From a bacterium (GTDB lineage: Bacteria > Ratteibacteria > UBA8468 > B48-G9 > JAFGKM01), in the NCBI GenBank assembly GCA_029548585.1, contig JAKPNC010000082.1, positions 1 through 8,748 on the forward strand: a DNA stretch of 8,748 bases, read 5' to 3'. The position numbers and the translations under genes were made by a program. Numbering within the stretch: position 1 is the stretch's first letter; each line of letters starts with the position of its first letter. The notes below the pieces were generated by a model that had not been told where the DNA came from, made no database searches, and worked only from the letters and a program-made list of their open reading frames with translations. Shown here in pieces: positions 5,833-8,748 of this stretch.

Positions 5833-7532
5833 TTGGACCTCCTTCTCAATGGAACATCCTTCCATTCGTAGGTGTTCAGAACATCCTTCCTGGTAAGCCA
5901 TCCCCTTCTCGCCATGCCTACCCCGTACCTTATATTTGCAAACATGCCTGCCTCGTGCAGATCTGTACTTATAAGGAACCTGGCCCCTGCGGACCTTGCC
6001 CTGAGTATGTTAAGATCGTTCAGGTCCAGCCTGTCGAAGTGTGAATTGATCTCAAGGGAAACGTTCTTCCCGGCAGCATACTCAATGATCTCGTCTATAT
6101 CCAGGTCGTACCCGCTCCTGCCTGAAAGAAGCCTGCCCGTGGGATGGGCTATGATATCCACCAGCGGATTATCCATGGCGCTCTTCATCCTTTTGGCGGC
6201 ATCCTTCCTGAAACCCTGATGTATGGCGGCGATCACGAAATCAAGTTTCTCAAGGATCCTGTCAGGGTAATCGAGCCTTCCGTCAGAAAGGATGTCAACC
6301 TCGATTCCCTTAAGCACCTCTATGCCCCTGATCTCCCGGTTAACTTCATCTATTTCTTCGTTCCTCGCACCGAGCTTCTTTTCATCCATTCCGCCGGCTA
6401 TCCTGGAGGCGGCGGAATGGTCGCAAATACCCACGTAACCGTACCCCATGTCCCGTGCTGCAAGTGCGATCGTCCTTATATCGTTTGTCCCGTCAGAATA
6501 GTTTGAATGGGTATGGATGTCTCCCCTTATATCTTCTGCCCTGACAAGTTCGGGCACTTTTCCGGCGAGGGCTGCTTCTATCTCTCCCCTGTCTTCCCTG
6601 ATTTCAGGGGGAATCCACTGAAGACCGAGGATCCTGTAAACATCCTCTTCCCTTTTACCTGCAACCATCTCTTCGCCCCTGAAAACCCCGTACTCGTTCA
6701 CCTTAAGGTCCATATCCCTGGCACGACCCCTGAGTTTGACGTTATGGGCGGTGGAGCCTGTAAAATAGAGAAGGGCTGCGCCGTAGGATTCGGGAGCCAC
6801 TACCCTCAGGTCAACCTGGAGGTTGTATGTCCCGATTATAACCGATGCCTTAGTTTCTCCCCTTGCATTGACCTTCCTGACCAGGGGATGGCTGACAAAA
6901 GCATCCACCGCCCTGCTGCAATCGCTGCATGTTGCAAGGATATCCAGGTCGCCGACCGTCTCCCGCATCCTTCTTGCCGATCCGGCAAGGGAAACCTTTT
7001 CTGCAACTGCCCTGAGGGGTAGCATCATTTCTTCTGCAACCGGCAGGGCAAGCCCTATGGAAATGCGCTCCTTTCCCGTTTTGTACATCTCTATTCCCAT
7101 CCTGATATTCTCAACTTTCTTTTCTCCCATGCCTGGAAGAGCTGCAAGCCGGCCGTCTGCCACTGCCTTCTCGATACTTTCAAGATCCCTGACTCCGAGT
7201 TCCCTGAAAGCGGCCATAATAGTCCTGGGACCGAGCGCCTGGATCTTCAGAAGGGGAAGAAGGGTTTCAGGAACATCTGAAATAAGATCCTTGTATTTCG
7301 CGATACTTCCCGTTTCAAGGTATTCCTTTATTTTCCCGGCCATGCTCTTGCCGATGCCTTCAATCCCGGCCATTTCTTCCATCCTTTCCGGGGAAGAAAG
7401 ATCCTCATCCATCCCGAGAAGGGCCTCAGAAGCCCTGCGGTAAGCCCTCACCTTGAATATATTCTCTCCCTTCAGTTCAAGTATGTCGGCTATCCTTTCG
7501 AAGATCGTTGCAATCTCCTCATTTTTCTTCAT
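5820..7532 (-). CDS. polX: DNA polymerase X with PHP exonuclease domain
   Basis: Bacterial PolX fills short gaps and trims 3' ends during base-excision or end-joining repair. 570 residues, the normal full length. N terminus: the HhH-containing 8 kDa domain, with helix-hairpin-helix cores near 54-62 (AGIEGIGKS) and 130-138 (AALPGMGEK). Pol beta core: GSAR at 184-187, the catalytic pair GDLDIL at 194-199 (Asp195, Asp197), the third Asp in QVDLRV (Asp241), and YFTGS at 256-260. C-terminal PHP domain with complete metal ligands: HTH (His340, His342), CDHS (Asp371, His372), Glu411, His438, AHP (His463) and STDLH (Asp524, His526). Both activities look intact. AGGA at 7540-7537 precedes the ATG by 4 nt. 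The start overlaps the sagB-like gene by 14 nt and the end overlaps thyA by 13 nt, so it is the middle gene of an operon. Confidence 0.96.
   Translation of the reverse strand: MKKNEEIATIFERIADILELKGENIFKVRAYRRASEALLGMDEDLSSPERMEEMAGIEGIGKSMAGKIKEYLETGSIAKYKDLISDVPETLLPLLKIQALGPRTIMAAFRELGVRDLESIEKAVADGRLAALPGMGEKKVENIRMGIEMYKTGKERISIGLALPVAEEMMLPLRAVAEKVSLAGSARRMRETVGDLDILATCSDCSRAVDAFVSHPLVRKVNARGETKASVIIGTYNLQVDLRVVAPESYGAALLYFTGSTAHNVKLRGRARDMDLKVNEYGVFRGEEMVAGKREEDVYRILGLQWIPPEIREDRGEIEAALAGKVPELVRAEDIRGDIHTHSNYSDGTNDIRTIALAARDMGYGYVGICDHSAASRIAGGMDEKKLGARNEEIDEVNREIRGIEVLKGIEVDILSDGRLDYPDRILEKLDFVIAAIHQGFRKDAAKRMKSAMDNPLVDIIAHPTGRLLSGRSGYDLDIDEIIEYAAGKNVSLEINSHFDRLDLNDLNILRARSAGARFLISTDLHEAGMFANIRYGVGMARRGWLTRKDVLNTYEWKDVPLRRRSKCCR
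5837..5844 (-). promoter_or_regulatory. ribosome binding site that fixes the ThyA start
   Basis: A near-consensus AAGGAGGT on the minus strand, 4 nt before ATG at 5832. It lies inside the last codons of polX, so ThyA translation can start independently or be re-initiated by ribosomes finishing polX. Confidence 0.85.
6386..6420. repeat. 11 bp perfect inverted repeat inside polX
   Basis: CCATTCCGCCG at 6386-6396 is the exact reverse complement of CGGCGGAATGG at 6410-6420, with a 13 nt loop. It lies in the PHP-domain segment encoding the Asp371-His372 metal ligands and the following residues. It would form a strong mRNA hairpin. No T-run follows. Function unknown; codon constraint alone may explain it. 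Confidence 0.55.
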
Positions 7533-8112
7533 TTTTTCCTACCGGGCAAAGGCAAAGCACTTCCTCGGGGATGCCGAGAATCTTCTTGACTTCCTCATCC
7601 TTGAATGCCCCTACCATGACAGTCCCCATCCCCAACGACTCTGCGGCTATGTGCAGGTTCTGGCCGCAGTGTCCTGTCTCCATGTAAACATACCTCTTAC
7701 CTCTGTCTCCATACCTCGTTGTAGTCCTGTTGAAATCGGCCGAAATAATCACCGTCGCAGGCGCATTTATAATTGTTTTCTGGTTCAAACACGCACCTGA
7801 AAGCTCGCGGGCGGGATTCCCTTTCGTGACAAGGGAAAGGACGTGCCTTTCCACCACGTAACGGTAGAGTCCCGGGACCAGGGACTCCACATCCTGGGCC
7901 ATAAGGTATATCTCGAGAGGATAGGTTGCACCCGCCGAAGGAGCAGTGCGGCCTCCCCAGTCTGAATTCTTTCCGCAGGCGGCCCATAGCAATTCCGACA
8001 CTTCTTTCAGGGATATTCCGGTTTTGCCGAAACTTCTTACTGACCTTCTTCTCATCAGAATAGAAATAATGCTCTTGCTGGAGTCAGGGGCAATCAAAAT
8101 AATCTCGTCCAT
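7519..8112 (-). CDS. SagB/ThcOx-type nitroreductase-family flavoprotein
   Basis: A small FMN-dependent oxidoreductase of the nitroreductase superfamily; 197 residues, single domain. Landmarks: RRRSVRSF at 21-28 (FMN phosphate contact), TAPSAGATYPLEIYL at 56-70 (the PSAGxxxP stretch typical of SagB-type members), METGHCGQNLHIAAESLG at 144-161, and GMGTVMVGAF at 161-170 followed by a C-terminal ILGIP. SagB-type proteins include azoline dehydrogenases of peptide-toxin clusters, but here there is no cyclodehydratase, precursor peptide or transporter, so such a role is unsupported; a general quinone, nitro or cofactor reductase is equally possible. The start is well placed: AAGGAG at 8124-8119 lies 6 nt before the ATG. 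It is the first gene of the operon with polX (14 nt overlap) and thyA, probably driven by the extended -10 promoter at 8242-8250. Confidence 0.9.
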   Translation of the reverse strand: MDEIILIAPDSSKSIISILMRRRSVRSFGKTGISLKEVSELLWAACGKNSDWGGRTAPSAGATYPLEIYLMAQDVESLVPGLYRYVVERHVLSLVTKGNPARELSGACLNQKTIINAPATVIISADFNRTTTRYGDRGKRYVYMETGHCGQNLHIAAESLGMGTVMVGAFKDEEVKKILGIPEEVLCLCPVGKNEEK

Positions 8113-8241
8113 TTATCTCTCCTTTTCGTCTTGCCGAAAAGCAGTTAATATGACTCTCTTCCTTTATAGGTATCATCCTTCAGGAGGAACGGCACACGGC
8201 CATTAAAGACTTCAGGCTTAGCCTCTCCCGCCTGCCGGTTT

Positions 8242-8250
8242 ATTATATCA
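8242..8250 (-). promoter_or_regulatory. extended -10 promoter for the sagB-polX-thyA operon
   Basis: On the minus strand TGATATAAT gives a perfect TATAAT (8247-8242) preceded by the TGN extension. No good -35 box is found 16-17 bp upstream, as is common for extended -10 promoters. Predicted initiation near 8236. The motif GTGATAT overlapping it is repeated 13 bp upstream (8264-8258), which could be a regulator site. Confidence 0.5.
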
Positions 8251-8279
8251 CAAAAAGATATCACGCGCAGAGAGAGCCG

Positions 8280-8307
8280 TTGACAGAAGGTTACGAAAGA
8301 ATATGAT
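8280..8307 (+). promoter_or_regulatory. sigma70-like promoter pair pointing antisense into the anti-sigma-like gene
   Basis: Perfect TTGACA at 8280-8285, a 16 bp spacer, and TATGAT at 8302-8307 (5 of 6). Transcription would start near 8314 and run opposite to the gene that ends at 8369. There is no plus-strand gene downstream in the window. It may be an antisense or small RNA promoter, or chance. Confidence 0.35.
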
Positions 8308-8368
8308 GCCGGATTTTTATCGTGAGTTATACGGCAGGTTATGGCAAGATTCACGGGAATACTGATTT

Positions 8369-8748
8369 TCAGTGAAATGGAACGCGGTACTCATTTTCAA
8401 ATATGAGGTCCAGCACGTAACTTGCGCTCTTTTCGTCAAGGTAATCTGTCATCTCGAGAAGCCTTTCTTCTGATATGGGCATGCTGTTCAGAACCATACT
8501 GCCGCCTCTCCTTTCAACGGAGACGCTTTCATATTCGGTTGACGGGGTGCGGAAAAAGATGAACGTAAAAATGGCCAAAAGGCATGCAGCCGCTATTGCC
8601 GGCTTCAGGGCAAACCTTTGCGGCTTCCCGTAAGTTCCCAGTTCGGAGAGCCTTTTCTGCCAGAAATCTTCGTCAAAAACGGGTGAAGCCAAACCGCGGC
8701 TGGCCTCCATTACACGCCCGGTTTCCTCGTAATTCCTCCTGCAGCCGC
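8369..8748 (-). CDS. single-pass membrane protein, probable zf-HC2 anti-sigma factor, 5' end outside window
   Basis: The first ATG in the window is at 8710, but the frame stays open to the right edge, adding 12 codons that read GCRRNYEETGRV. The CRRNYEE stretch resembles the second Cys and helix of a zinc-binding anti-sigma domain (HxxxCxxC), so I treat the gene as 5' truncated. Counting from the 8710 Met: a charged linker with FDEDFWQKRLSEL at 12-24, one membrane helix at about 36-53 (KPAIAAACLLAIFTFIFF), then a short C-terminal domain of about 60 residues. The topology, cytoplasmic N-terminal domain then one helix then outer domain, is that of anti-ECF-sigma factors, which hold a sigma factor inactive at the membrane. 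The sigma gene would be expected just beyond the right edge. The first zinc ligands are not visible, so this is an inference. Confidence 0.55.
   Translation of the reverse strand, partial: GCRRNYEETGRVMEASRGLASPVFDEDFWQKRLSELGTYGKPQRFALKPAIAAACLLAIFTFIFFRTPSTEYESVSVERRGGSMVLNSMPISEERLLEMTDYLDEKSASYVLDLIFENEYRVPFH

Larger units (their letters stand above)
8113..8368. other. 256 bp intergenic region with divergent promoter-like elements
   Basis: No convincing gene. On the minus strand it contains the candidate sagB promoter, an untranslated leader of about 125 nt and the AAGGAG ribosome site. On the plus strand it contains a TTGACA/TATGAT pair. One minus-strand frame is open across 8145-8354 from a GTG, but it has no ribosome site and runs through the promoter, so I do not call it. 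No strong terminator hairpin with T-run is visible after the gene that ends at 8369. Confidence 0.6.

Noticed and set aside
5833..5901. A 23-residue N-terminal extension of the ThyA homologue
   Set aside because: It would overlap polX further, while a near-consensus AAGGAGGT sits just before Met at 5832.
6823..7443. Plus-strand open frame of 206 codons opposite polX
   Set aside because: Antisense shadow of the conserved polymerase and HhH regions.
8145..8354. Minus-strand frame of 69 codons with a protein-like end (GRVPFLLKDDTYKGRESY)
   Set aside because: It starts only from a GTG without a ribosome site and crosses the sagB promoter; I know no family. A remnant of an older gene is possible but unsupported.

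Overview
This 8.7 kb window is densely coded bacterial chromosome of roughly balanced GC content. It carries eight clear protein genes, one further gene cut by the right edge, and almost no spare DNA. A bacterium is indicated by miaA, by sigma70-type promoter elements, by strong AAGGAG-type ribosome binding sites and by a probable anti-sigma (zf-HC2) protein. Several enzymes are of a kind better known from archaea or eukaryotes: an ApgM-fold protein, a methanogen-type thymidylate synthase homologue and a UAP1-type nucleotidyltransferase. That mixture is familiar from deep-branching Gram-negative phyla such as Nitrospirota or Desulfobacterota, but this placement is inference. I see no mobile element, CRISPR array, tRNA or rRNA.

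Layout. (1) Positions 1-3526, minus strand: a tightly packed operon read as miaA, purB, an apgM-like gene and folK. The junctions are a 10 nt gap, a 4 nt ATGA overlap and a 1 nt TAATG overlap. folK runs off the left edge. (2) Positions 3557-4957, plus strand: a single UDP-sugar pyrophosphorylase gene, divergent from miaA across only 30 bp. Its good promoter (TTGATA, 18 bp, TATAAT) lies partly inside the miaA coding start. (3) Positions 4966-8112, minus strand: an operon read as a SagB-type nitroreductase, DNA polymerase X and an archaeal-type ThyA homologue, with 14 and 13 nt overlaps. It meets the pyrophosphorylase gene tail to tail with 8 bp between stop codons. (4) Positions 8113-8368: a 256 bp non-coding region with an extended -10 promoter for the sagB operon and a promoter-like pair on the opposite strand. 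(5) Positions 8369-8748, minus strand: the C-terminal part of a single-pass membrane protein whose frame stays open to the edge and looks like the tail of a zf-HC2 anti-sigma factor.

How the genes work together. The left operon combines tRNA modification, purine synthesis and folate synthesis with a protein of the phosphoglycerate mutase fold. The right operon combines a flavin oxidoreductase, a repair polymerase and a nucleotide-modifying enzyme, which hints at DNA precursor and repair functions but proves nothing. The most interesting item is the apgM-like protein: it keeps the overall family pattern but has lost the catalytic serine and most metal ligands, so it looks like a conserved pseudoenzyme. 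I did not find a convincing wholly new multi-gene system.
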